A stretch of 64,000 nucleotides of DNA, taken from assembly GCA_016165875.1 (NCBI GenBank), contig JABBOT010000004.1, positions 14,757,672 through 14,821,671 on the forward strand, in the 5' to 3' direction. The stretch is from Acanthopleura granulata. Taxonomy: Eukaryota; Mollusca; Polyplacophora; Chitonida; Chitonidae. Positions 36,238 through 48,900 of this stretch are shown here, in pieces. The notes under the pieces were generated by a model, which worked only from the letters and a program-made list of their open reading frames with translations, did not search any database and was not told where the DNA came from. Each line of letters opens with the position of its first letter. Within the stretch, counting starts at the first letter, position 1. The position numbers were made by a program, and so were the translations under genes.

Positions 36238-36999
36238 TAAGAAAGCAATGAAGAATTAGCGTGGTTGCTACGAAAGGGTGGCGTCTAAATGGCTTGGTAT
36301 ATTATGTGAGTTTTGCAATGCCTTCAGTATACATTTGTCAAATCTTCGTGAACTTGTTTGTGAATGATACAAAACATCCTCTGATAAATGACAGAGGGTC
36401 TTTATTTTAAGGATTGTAGTTCTTACAAAGGCTATATAACACTGATTCGTGCTGGTAAACAAGAATGGAATGTTCAGGATCATTATAGTTTGATTTTATT
36501 CCTGTCCCGGGGCTTTATATAGATGCTATACGCACAACTACTGTTACTTATGTACTGCGCACGGCTTTACATACATGTTTTTACTGCAACTGAAGTGCCG
36601 TTCAGATACAATTAGATAACTATGTCAATAACAAAATTAGATCTTTTTGAAATAAACTAAACCTTAAATGCACCAAGCATATCCTAGGCAGCAGACTTGA
36701 GGAAATTTGTACTGTGATTAAAACTGGTCATACTGTTAATATATAGATTATTCACTGAACATGTACAGTTCGGATGCACTGTAACAATCAAATGCAATCT
36801 GATTTACTCAACATGTGAGCAAAATAAACTGTCAATTTTAAATTCCTTTTAGCTCAGTTTTCTTGTTGATCATCTCAGGTGTATGCATTTACGGCTTTTC
36901 ATGAAAGATTTCCAGTGAACTGTAGAGAGCAGTTTGTTCGGAAAAAGCAGGTTACCTTGCATTGTATAGTCACCGCAGACCTGCAGTAACAAGTTGCTA
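36238..36999. other. Intergenic DNA, nothing recognised
   Basis: AT-rich, with no supported gene or repeat. Confidence 0.5.
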
Positions 37000-37191
37000 A
37001 TGAGAACAAAAGGACTGTTCGATAAGAGGAGGAGTGTGTTTTTACTTTTAAGCTCGACTTTTGCAGCCTGGTCTGTTGTGGTCCCTGCTTCGATCAGCTG
37101 TCGCACTTGTCACCCTGATAACGTTTCCGATCTCGATATTAATATTGATTATGCCGACCTGAAAATCGGAAGAGCTAAGAAGGAACAATGA
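37000..37191 (+). CDS. Candidate small secreted peptide (63 aa), hypothetical
   Basis: ATG at 37000 opens a 63-codon frame. After a basic leader (MRTKGLFDKRR) comes a hydrophobic stretch SVFLLLSSTFAAWSVVVPAS, typical of a signal peptide, then CRTC with two cysteines and a polar, acidic-to-basic remainder ending AKKEQ. No paralog or family recognised. It could be a real short secreted peptide, the first exon of a longer gene, or chance. There is no obvious splice donor inside. Confidence 0.25.
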   Translation: MRTKGLFDKRRSVFLLLSSTFAAWSVVVPASISCRTCHPDNVSDLDINIDYADLKIGRAKKEQ

Positions 37192-39725
37192 GACCATGTT
37201 GTTTACCTTGTCTCATTGCGTCTGAGTGACGTATGTCCACACTCCCAGGACTATCAAACAATAGATAATGGATTAACTATTAACCTTGAGCAGATTCCTG
37301 GTAAATTTGCTACGAAAATCAACCATGACCCACACAAACGTTTCTTTCAGAGAATGACAACAGAGATGACAAGAATGTGACCCACATTTCAGGTTATGCA
37401 TAGCACCAATTTCTTCACATCAAAAATTTATATTGGTATGCAGCACGCGAGTTCTAACCTTGACAGTCAAGTCAGTGTAGTACAGTGCGTTCACGAGTTC
37501 TCGCTGCGGCATGCATTAGTCACGTGATAGAGCAAGTCGGTTGCATGTTGACATACACATTCTCATAATTGAGTACGGTGGGCGGTCGGCAAATTTGGAA
37601 ATTTTGTAGTGTCAATGACTCCTCCACCCAACTCCTTAACGTTAATCCTTCGTATGCCACATTATAAGAACCTGTCACATATCTCAGAAGTTTCTCTACA
37701 TGCTTTAGTGGGCTAGAACCATCATTTTATAGAATTTCGAAAACGACCCAAGGTCGACGCAGTGGCCCATGACTAGGGGAATACAATTCTACATTGGTAT
37801 TTTAGCATTCAATCACGGAGCCACTGAGGGACATTTCTGGATCAGTTCACACAGTGTTAGCGTTGACAGACATGCTTCTTGACTCCCAAATCGGACTTGA
37901 ATGGGTGATTATAGATGAGAACTACATGGACTCGAAGTACTGGAATGCACAGATATGTAATATTTTGGAACACTCACGTGTAAATACGTAAATACATTCA
38001 AACAGGCGTAGTAATGTGGCATACATAAAGAGAGATTCATGCAGACACAGCTATATGACGATATGTTTCCATACTTCGACACAATTATGGAAACATGGTT
38101 TCACGGGATCGAATAGTGCTGCAGTTTTCTAACTTTCTTGATTTGGGTGTCAAGTTTTATGATCTTTTTCGCGCAGTGCACCTTAGTAATAATAATTAAA
38201 CTGTCCAGGTACCATTTTTTGGTCAAAGACTTGAATTGCCAAGGTAGTTGTGCGGGTTAAGACAGATGTGTTACCTGAATGGCATAGAGCATAAAACCAA
38301 CCTTTGCTGAAGTCTCTCAGCTGAGTGCTACGCTGTTATCCAGTATGTTGTCAATATCACTAATCAAATATGCTAATGGGCCAGAGTAGTGCATTGCACA
38401 CAGCTTGAGCCACTAAGTCAATTAAATGTTTTACCCTGGCCATTGAACAGGATAAGTTGTTCTCCCGCCGGTCGTTTCACGCCTCTGGGTATGCAAGGAC
38501 CAATTTCAACCAGTGTGCCCGGAACTACGCCTGTTTAAGTAACCTATTTAGAACTACTAACTCAATATGCATAACTCATCAAGGAAATAAGCACAACGCT
38601 GAATATTTAAGGCAGGTATAGATAGTATTAGTTGAAGTTTGAATAGGCGACGGGAAGTTCGCCTTCATGGTTTATGAGCACCTAATGTAGACCTATGCTG
38701 ACATTAGTTATTACATCACGTGTGCTATACGGATAGAAAACGTTTGTGTATACGGCCCGTTCCATCTCGCACCTGTGTTATACAGGTAATCCAGGTAAGC
38801 CCGATAAAGGGGTCACTTCCATTTGCCTGAACACAATACACGCGTTTCGTGAATAAACTACGACACGGTTAAACACCATTATAAATAAAACGAAGTAGAG
38901 TCGATATTGTCGCCTTGGTAGACCCAGTTGAATAAATGCAGGTATATAAGAGATTCTCAACAAGTTGGAGGCGTTGCTTGTTTGTAAGCATTAGAATGGA
39001 CAGCGGTTTTATCATGTGTTGTCGTCCGGTTGAAGTGCCGGGGAGTGTATATAGCTGGGGATGTAACGTTTCTACTTCAGCATTGCAAGAGTGTGGTCCA
39101 TGGTCGATAAAACACCTGTTAGCCATTTCTTTATATCCCCTAGCACACCAGAGAAAATAAAAGCAAACAGTCCTCTTTTAGTCGTTAATAAAACCCAAGG
39201 TTCAAAGTTGTCACTGCTCCGATCTGGCAAAGTTCCAGGCGCATTATAAATGAGAGGAGTTGCGGGGAAAGAAGTGGCCTGTAAACTTACGCCGTATACC
39301 TGCCTCATACGGTCGGTGAATTCAGACTGTTCGACCTTCTCCTGCCTTATCGCTTCTCCATTCTGTTAACCATATTTACCTCTACACTTGGGGACTTTTT
39401 TAAATGGAAGTGCAGTCCAGTTATCCTCGGGCACGCCGGTGAATGGCTTACGTTTTCCGTTAAATACAGGTCCTCAAGTTATTTGCCTGTTGGTTGTGAC
39501 TTACAGGTACACACCCTAATTTCCCTGAGAGTTCACTTCTAGCATTTTAAAAATTGCAAAGGAACTGTAATATCTACATTGTGGGGAGACTGAATATTTA
39601 CGTGGTATTTCTGTTCTGTGTTGTAGCTCTATACTACCTCTAAACTGGTGTTACCGTTACAAAGGGTTATAAGGTGACTACCACACCTGAGACGCTTTGA
39701 TGCTACCGAGAATTAGTAACGAGGA
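37192..39725. other. Upstream region of the ankyrin gene, no gene recognised
   Basis: No exon-like frame or repeat family is evident in this 2.5 kb. It probably contains the ankyrin gene promoter or 5'UTR, but no TATA box or start site can be assigned. Confidence 0.45.
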
Positions 39726-39986
39726 ATGGACAGGGCGGCGACAAGAGGAAGTGTGAAGACACGTGTTTCTGGGAAAAATGATAATTTCAAGGGGCCTTTA
39801 GCTGCAACTTGGCCGACCTGGAAGTCGTCCAAGCCAGGGAAAGTATCATCCACCGGAAAATGGTTAAATGACTGTGATATGTCTTTGGACCGCGGAGAAA
39901 ACTGTCTGGAAGCGCTACACTTAAAGAAATCGAACACGACGGCCATGAATTCCACGATTCAGAATCGACCAGAGGACATTCCACTC
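39726..39986 (+). CDS. Ankyrin gene, putative coding exon 1
   Basis: 87 codons from the ATG at 39726 to a strong donor (ccactc|gtgagt). Polar and basic, with no known domain (MDRAATRGSVKTRVSGK... KWLNDCDMSLDRGENCLEAL). It ends at a codon boundary like all later exons of this gene. The 11.1-kb gap to exon 2 makes the link an inference. Confidence 0.55.
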
Positions 39987-42900
39987 GTGAGTATAGTGTT
40001 CAGGATGCACTAACCAAGCTCCTTTTCATAAATGTCCGTAAAGCTTGATTGATTCACCTGTTACTGAACTTAAAATCTGAATATGGACAAATTTCAGCAA
40101 AATTTCATTATCCTTAATAGGACACAATACTGTAGTTTTCAATTTACCCAGTTTCATTCTCATGTCTGGCTATTTCAATTTCACCTTATACTTTTGAAAG
40201 GCCAGATATCTGTGTTTAATAAACATTTCCCCCTGCCTCTTTAACTGTATTGGGATACATATAATTGTGCAAGACATACCTGTTTCATAAAATATGAAGA
40301 AGTCGTACCAATTTTATGCAATGATAATTTTCCTGTCCACCAGGAACATAAAATACCAGCCCAATCTCCATTAACCCGTACTGGTTATAGCATTAGCAAT
40401 TAAAGTAATTAATTTCTGAACTTCAAGTATTAAGTCAGTTTTTACGGGGATTTTCAATTTTAGGGCTGTGTACATTTACATGTATTCAAACTGTCGCCGA
40501 TTCAATCTGTCGTATTTTTGTGAAACATGAACCAATACTTTTAAATGACATCTGCTGAAAACGACAGGAGAAGATGAAACTCGCCAGCAATAATTAGGGT
40601 CGAACGAATGTAGTGTATACTTTTTGCTCCATTTGTTTCGAGATTGAAATGATTTGGATTCCACTCATGGAGTATATCGACATATTTCCATTCACGACAA
40701 GAAAATTTATGACTGCATTTTACCATCTATATTCTGTGTGCGTGCATTTGTAAGGGTATAGTCGTTGCTTGTAGTGCTGGAAATGCACTGGTCTTCCGAT
40801 TATCTGGATTGTAAGGAGTTTTTCTGTTTTTAATTTCTGTTGTACATAAATATGGTATTTGACGCATGTCTCGAGTGAAAGGCCAAACTCATGCACGTCT
40901 GAGAGTGATTCCTATATCTACCCGAAGTCGGAGAGTCTCTTTTATTTCCATTCCGAATCCTTTTATAGCAATCTGTGAACATGTCATATGTCGTAATCAC
41001 GTTCAGGGCTAGAATAAAACCAAGGTAAATGACAGCATTCAATCAAAAACCTTACCATTCAACAGTACGCAAAATTACAACAATAGAAAATAAAACAGAA
41101 TATGCCAGGAAAAATTGTTTTGGAATACATTTACTGGTGATTTGTGAAATAAGTACGAAACCTTCTAGTAGAGGTAACTGGATTCTTTGCTAGGCCCAAT
41201 AGCCTCAATTATGATCTAATCGCGGATATGTGGAAAGTTGCCCACTGAAGACACACTTGTGTGTGATAATCTATGTTATTTACTTTTCAGGGCACTGCAA
41301 CAATGTATTGAGTTGAATGTACATTAGGAATTCAAGGATTCTGCATGATAATAAATTCTTTTAACATTTCAATCAGATATATATAATCTATGAAAAAATG
41401 TATCAGTGCAGTAATACAATAGTGTTTCCAAGTACGACATAACTGCTCGCGGATGGCTGCCTTTTGCAAATTTGATATACGTATATCGTTGCACCTATCG
41501 TTTTTGTTAACTGTAAGGGGATCTGATAGGCTTAGTATGATGGTAGCAAACTTCTCATGATTTAACTCCAACAAGTTTAGCCGTTTTGCTAAACAGGATC
41601 TCATGCATCATACAGGTACGGGCACGGACAATATCTTTGTCCACATGTTACCCGAGCTACATGTAACGTGTTAGTTTTTTGGGACATATGCAACATAGAA
41701 GTGACTTTACTTTCAAAGAATGAAACATGAGCCAAGTCGTGTAATTAGGATCTAAAGTGCTTTGCTTTAGTGCTAATATTTTTGTCTTCATTTTTTTAGT
41801 TAGGTAATTGTAGTTTGCTTCGCAGCTCCCCGCCACACGTGCATTCGCTAAACTAATCTAGACTGTATGTTGATACCGCGAGATAATACATAATGTTGTA
41901 TAATGTTAGAAAATATGTTGCATAATGTTTAATCTGTAGACAAATGTGAAGTTTGTGGATTACAACACCCCTAAATACTATAGGGTAATATAACTACTGT
42001 GTTCGGATTTGCAAACTATATTCTTGTATCTAACTTCATAGGTATCCTAATAACGAAGGCAGCTTTATAACTCTAACCTTTCTTCTTTAATCATTAAATA
42101 TTTATAACTGCGTATTTGCGACGGTAAATGTGGGGTCCTACTTATTTATACAATTAAAGTCTATAAAAAAGCACACTTCATGTGTTTTTCCGAGAAATAC
42201 ATTTTCTCCTGGGTTACTATTCAGATAGCCCGATAAAAGGGCTTTATCCATATCTAAATGTGGCTGCGTATAGTCTGTTTTACTGGCATACTCAGTTATG
42301 GCTTTAATACTTGGCTGTATAACAATATGCCTCTTGTGATATTGACACCTATATCGACTTTGTGTTGGCAAAAGTTTCTGGTGCCATGCTTTACAATTAT
42401 AAATCATTCAGCGATAGAGTATAGCCGTTAATCCTTGAAAGACTCTTTTGAATGCAGGTCTGGTAAAAACGTAGATAGCCTAAACATATCGGATTATAGG
42501 TGCAGTCAGTGCCCTGCTCACCTTTGAAAGAAGCTTTGAACCACAAGTCCTGACTAACCTAAGAAAATCACTTGAGTCCGTTAACTTAAATGCTCTGTAT
42601 TGCGGTCCGTTGCGGTGTTCGAATGTTTGTTATATGCGGCACTTCATTTTGACTTACGTCCTTTAGACTCTCGTATATCATTCTTAGCTGTAGCAGTAAC
42701 TGATTACTTGCAACTATTCTTCGTGAACGTTGGTTTACGTGTAATTGTATAAAGGTTGCCCTCGCCAAGATGACCATAATTAAGGAACTACAGCCTCAGC
42801 ATTTGGGCACGATGGTTATTGTGTGCTAAATTTAGGAATATATGGAAAGTAGATGTAGAAGAGTCGAGCATAAATGCAAAAGGATCGATCGTAAATGTAG

Positions 42901-45900
42901 AAGGCTGGAACGTAAATGTAGACGCATCATGTGCAAATGTAAAATGTAGAAAGGTCTGACGTAAATATAGGATCAACGGAGAGTGTAGACCGATTTGACA
43001 GAAATGTTACTGCAGGGGCCTACGTATATAATATTTGTACGCAAGCGTACAAGGATTAAACTTAAAATGTAGTGTTGTAATTTTATACAAAGAAATACCT
43101 AGCATTATCAGTTATTATATGCCTACCAAGAAGTTGATGGTCTCGCTCAATTACTTTTAGTTATTTGGATGTAAAGTTCAATACAAGGCTTCAGTGGTCT
43201 TGAATTCACTTGCGCAGATGCACATTGTACATCGGTGTGAAAACTAAATGGATCCATGGTGTAACTTTTTAGATTGATGGTATGCAACATTCACGAAGCA
43301 GAAATGCAGCATACACAAGGAAGTGTCAGGCTGTGTGAATCAAGACAATAATCTTATGATACGGTACTTACATCTGTAGACAACTGCAGTGCCACAGGAG
43401 TACGTCTGAAAGGTCAAAGATTAATTATTCATGTGTATACCTTTAAATGTACAGGGTCCTACTCTCTTACATGTTACCGGCTTAATAACTGGTTATATAT
43501 CATTTCTTACATATTCCTTTTTGAACTGGTTTTGAAGCTTGATTTTGAAATGGATCTTGCGATTTACCACCCTGGAGCGCACCCTTCATAGTCTTTGAGT
43601 GGTGTACGAATGTCGGACTAGAAGCTTAGTGAAGTCCAATATATATACGAACCCATGTAGTCTTCGCTGGCGCCTGGAATTCTCTCTGATCGAATTAAAG
43701 TGTGATGTTGTTCCGGAGTTTTGCCGGTGTTCCCACAGGAGCTACGGCTAGGGTGTAAATATTTTCACTGTATCGAAAGGCATGATTGACAGTGCTCATG
43801 TCGGTGTTGCGATACGTGACTTAATTAATCTTTATGCGGTCAACAACAAATATTGAATGTTAAACAGTCAGACTTTGTATGAACTGGCGCTGTGACCTAT
43901 AGTCAACTTTATCAGCTACTGAATGATCACCTTTGAGATAGAAAAGAAGGATTATGTACAACATTAAAACTACTCAGGCATATTTTCCAAGACCTAGAGT
44001 TTCTGTCTCGTCAAGGGCTTGCATCTTTTCAATACACTTTTATTATTGCTATACTTCTGCAAGCCGTTGTAATTTTAGACTTTATTCGCTCTCGATTATA
44101 GCCGATTAGGTAACAGTGAATGTTTTTTCCCTATTACATTGTAGCCGATGTCCTCAATCTCCAAGGAAAAAACAAATCATACAGCTCAATGTATCTGGTT
44201 TGACTCCATGTGGCCAGTCTTCGGTTATTATGCATACGGAGCCATGTTGATTTGCCAGCATACAGAATATATACTACTGAAGCATAATATGTACAGCTGT
44301 ATATTGTCTTATTGGCACAGTTAAAGACTGTACTGTCAGGTGTTCTTTCTTATCATGGTGCATTGTTTTAATTAGATTTTTCTTGTACTTATGTCGGGTT
44401 AAACCTGTTGTAAATAATTTAAGAAGAATATATGTCTATATTTGCTTTCCCTTGGCTTCTCCCCTCTTGATCCGTTAAAATGCCAATAACATTAACCATA
44501 GCTTGTTTACATAGCGGCCCGGGACATGCCTTAGCTGTCATTAGATCGTGCACTTGAAGGGGTATTGAGATTGAGACGTGCTCTCGCATTAACAGACAGG
44601 TAAACTCAGGTGTGCTTGGTCTGGGCTTTTCCGTAAAATCTTCAGAGCATAGTTTGAAATTATAACTGTGATGTTCCAGGGAGTTGTAATTAAAGGATAC
44701 TGCGTAACTCACAAAGGAGATGTATTGCTTTTAGATGTACTTGACCCACATTCTGTGTGTTGGTTCAGCAGCGCACCTTGCCTGGCAAACAGCATGTTTA
44801 CGTGCATGCATGTGCCTTACCACTTGCATGGTTCTGCGTCATAGCACATAAAGCTTAATAATTGGACGACTGTGCATGAGAATCGTTAGAGCACCACTTC
44901 ACAACAATTTAAGCTGTAGGGGAAACCGTTTGGGTCAGTTACGTCGACCTGCAAAACATTAATCTTCAGTCCTTCTTTGCTCAAAGTTGAACAACATTAA
45001 CAATCGCGCTTTGTTTATCGGGATCAAGGGCTATTAACTTTCCCTTTGACCATAGAACAGACGATTCGCTTGGACGCTCCAACTAAACACGAGAACGTAT
45101 ACAATTTTCGGCTTTTCTGTATGCTGTCATAATCTCGTCTCGCTGTTCATGTCCCGAAACTACAGTGAATAATAAAAATAACATGCATACCGAAAAGCGA
45201 AATTCTGATGGCATTTTCTTGTGATTTTAACACATTAAAGGTATTGTTGACTGGAGCAAACAGGGAGTTTACAATTTAACATAGCAATGTTAGTTATAAA
45301 GGCCTTATAACAATTTTCTAATGCTCTATGACCCGTGCATTCCCTTTCTTAGGGTTGTCGTTGAGGAAATGTGTTCAAGTATAAGTACTGCGTGGACATT
45401 AACCGCACATCTATGTCTTACTGTTCTAAGAAATCAGTGGTTGACTTGCCTGGAACCCCCACATTTCTACTGAAGCATGCATGTACTGTTAAAAGTTGGA
45501 ATTATTACGACGAGGATCATCGTTAATGTATAAATGTATCCATGTATCTGCAGTGTCCAGGCAGGTATAAACAAATACACCGTCGACGACGCCCTCTGGG
45601 CTGTCTAACGTTTGTTGTAAACGACTTGTCTTCCAACAGCATGGTGAGCGTATCAGTGCGTGACATCTGGAAAACTTCGTCAGTAACTAGCCAAAAGCCG
45701 GTGATTTACGCTGGGCGCTGCGTTTTCCTCCACCATAATGATGGCCTCTATCCTCTAAATGAGAAATCTTTTGAGTATGGCTTAAAACAACAATCAGTTA
45801 AACAAATAAATAAAGACTTCTTGTAGATGATCATACAATGTTGGGTTGACCTCTTAAACACTATATCTTATGCTAGAAAATGCATAAACATAAATGACTG

Positions 45901-48900
45901 TCTTATGCCAGTTTGACTAAAAACTTTTATTAATGTCATATTATAACTACCTTTGCTTCTTCTGCCAATTTTAGAGTGACAATGATAGCGGTGCATTATA
46001 AGTTCATTATATCAAGGTCAAGACTTGCGATTATTGACACAGACAGTCCGGTAGGATTGACGATAGCCTTTCTTGACGCCTTAAGATCAACCTAATGCAG
46101 TTCATAAATGAAATTAATATCCCAACAGGACAATTCCCTTCTCCCCACCTCAAAACATAAATACTTATATATTTTTTGCCAAGAAAAAAATCCTAGGTAT
46201 ATACATTATACTCAGAACAGTTTATGAGCTTATCAATATTTCTTGTGGTAACATTTGTACCTCTGCAAGACAATGGAAACCCAGCTTTTAGTTGCTGTAA
46301 ACATCACTAAACGTCTTGAGGCAAATTAATTGATGTCATGAGAGGATATTTTGACCAATTCGTGATAAAAGCCAAAATGACGCAGTAGCTCTACTGACTG
46401 GGACAAAATCATCACGGAGTCGATTGGAGAATTATGTATGTATAACGGACAATCAAAATTGAAAATCAATACTATGAAATGTGTAACTTGATTCACTTGT
46501 GCCAAGTTTTGTTGAAACTGGTCAAAAACTGTAACAGTAATTAGTAGCATTTTGAGAGAAATGTTAAACTATGCTGGATGAACAGACAATCGATCACCGG
46601 AATGAAAAATTCATACTACAATTTATGTATATCGATGTATTTCTCGCCTAAACCAAGTTTCGTTGAAACCAGTCAAAAACTGTAGGGGGAGTAGCGTTTT
46701 GAAAGACTAACGTATTAGCATATACCAGATAAAAAGACATACGGACAACCAATAATTGAAATGGAAAATTGATACTACGAGTTATGTGTCTTGATGTAGT
46801 CTACACTTCAACACAGTTTCGTTTAAATCGGATAAAAACTGCAGATTAAAAGTAGCGTTTTGAAAGATACATGTATGTTAACATATACTAAATAAACAGA
46901 CAGACAGACGGACAACCGATCATCGACATGGAAAGTCTATATTACGAACTATGCTTCTTGATGTAGTTTACACTTCAACAAAGTCTCGTTGAAATCGGAC
47001 AAAGACCGTAGGAGGAGTTGCGTTTTGAAAATGTTAACATATTCTCTATAATCACACAGACAGACAACCGATCATTGCAATGGAAAATCGATACAACGAA
47101 TTAAGTACCTTGATGTCCTCTACACTTGACCCAAGTTTCATTGAAATCCGACAAAACTGTATGAGGAGTAGCCTTTTGAAGGAAAAGTTAACAGACGCCG
47201 GACAGACAGACAGACAGGCAAACAGAGAGACGGCCGGATGCCATACATCTTGTTATAACCTTTTCTGGTCTTCGACCAGTAGAGCTAAAAACCGAGAAGC
47301 TTCTTTTTGTATCGCCATTATATCGATGCACCAACTGATTGCAAAAATATGCTGTGTATTTTGTGAAATGATCTAGAAATGACTTTTTTGTGTCTGAACT
47401 TTGAAAGCCCTATGCAGTTTTTTAAGCACCGACGGGCGCTTTACCTCCCGTGGATCTTTTCTGGTCCTGAATTATGTGTAGTTTGTAGGCCCACATTGCG
47501 TGTAGTTTGCAGGCCCCCGCTGACGCATTCATTGTATAAATAATTCACTTGGTTGTAAATTTATACACGTTACGGTGAAATATAAGCGATGTTACGTACA
47601 CCCAAGTGTATACAATTGCTGTCCATGACCTAAATGTATAAAACTTAAAACCCTTATACATAAGTGTTAATAAAATGCTAACCATCTTGGATGTTGAATA
47701 ATGCTTCAACTGATTTACCCGGTACTTAAACGAAGCGTTTTTTTTTTTTTTTTTTTTTTTCCAGACTATCACAAAGAACGTGCGAAAACTCTCACACCCA
47801 GATACATTGCTGATGTATATCATTAACTTAAAATATGGCTTGGCATCGTTGAGCACTGCAAAGACTGACATGGTTTTATTTTTACATATGCATGTACATA
47901 CAGTTTTTAAAACCATATTTACTAGTGGTTGTAAACATTTGAGCTCAAGGCACTGTGTACATGAGTTGTAGGTGATATTATACCCTTGATAGGACATGCA
48001 GTTGTAGGTGATAGTATGCCCCTGATAGGACATGCAGTTGTAGGTGATAGTATACCCCTGATAGGACATGCAGTTGTAGGTGATAGTATACCCATGAAAG
48101 GACATGCTGTTGAAATTAGTGATGCATCTTTTGGCTTTCATTTGTTAATGAAGTGAGGGCTATAAGTGACCGACCATACCTCTTAGCAAGAAAAATAGAT
48201 TTCAAACCCTTTTGACAAACAATGTCTTTTCGTTAAATAGCGAGGAAACTAGACAACTTTGGCACAGAATGAAACACGCATTTAACCAATATAGCGGCTA
48301 AAACACTCCACACAACAGATCCCAACAAAAATCCCAACAAAGGATTATAGAGGACTCTATTCAGCTGTCAGTCATAACTGGAGGAACCCCTACACACTGA
48401 GGTTCCTCGCCTATTCTTCGTCCAGCGCTTGCCAATTTGGCCGCCTGTCAAACATTCCTGTTGTGCTAAAGGCCTCGTCTAGTGACGTGACTGAAACGGA
48501 TATAACTTGTGTCAGAGGCTTTGGTCGAATCCACCACCGTGTCATGTTTACCTCGTCAGTTAGCCTTAACGCTAATCTCCTGAGTAGGTGAAAGTTACTC
48601 AGCTATTTATATATTGCCCAAGCCGCTATTAACCGCAAGGAGAACTATGAGTGTCTTATATAAATGTCTGTCAGACTGATGACACAGAATACGTGAATGT
48701 ATATGTACGACGGAGATGATTATCAGTAGAAGACAAACGCCAGGGGCCACTGTCATAGAATTTCCTACCGACATTTTTCTCCATAAATATATGCTACCTG
48801 CCCCTGTCCAATAGTAGATTCTTAACTGAGACAACTCCATCTTTGAAGAGGAAACTTAGTAGCAAGTTTAGGAAATGTTAGGCTTTAAGTTTACTGTTTG

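Noticed and set aside
47545..48141. 198-codon minus-strand ORF with 12-residue repeats
   Set aside because: Spans the 36-bp minisatellite and a poly-T run (poly-Lys in translation). No domain similarity.
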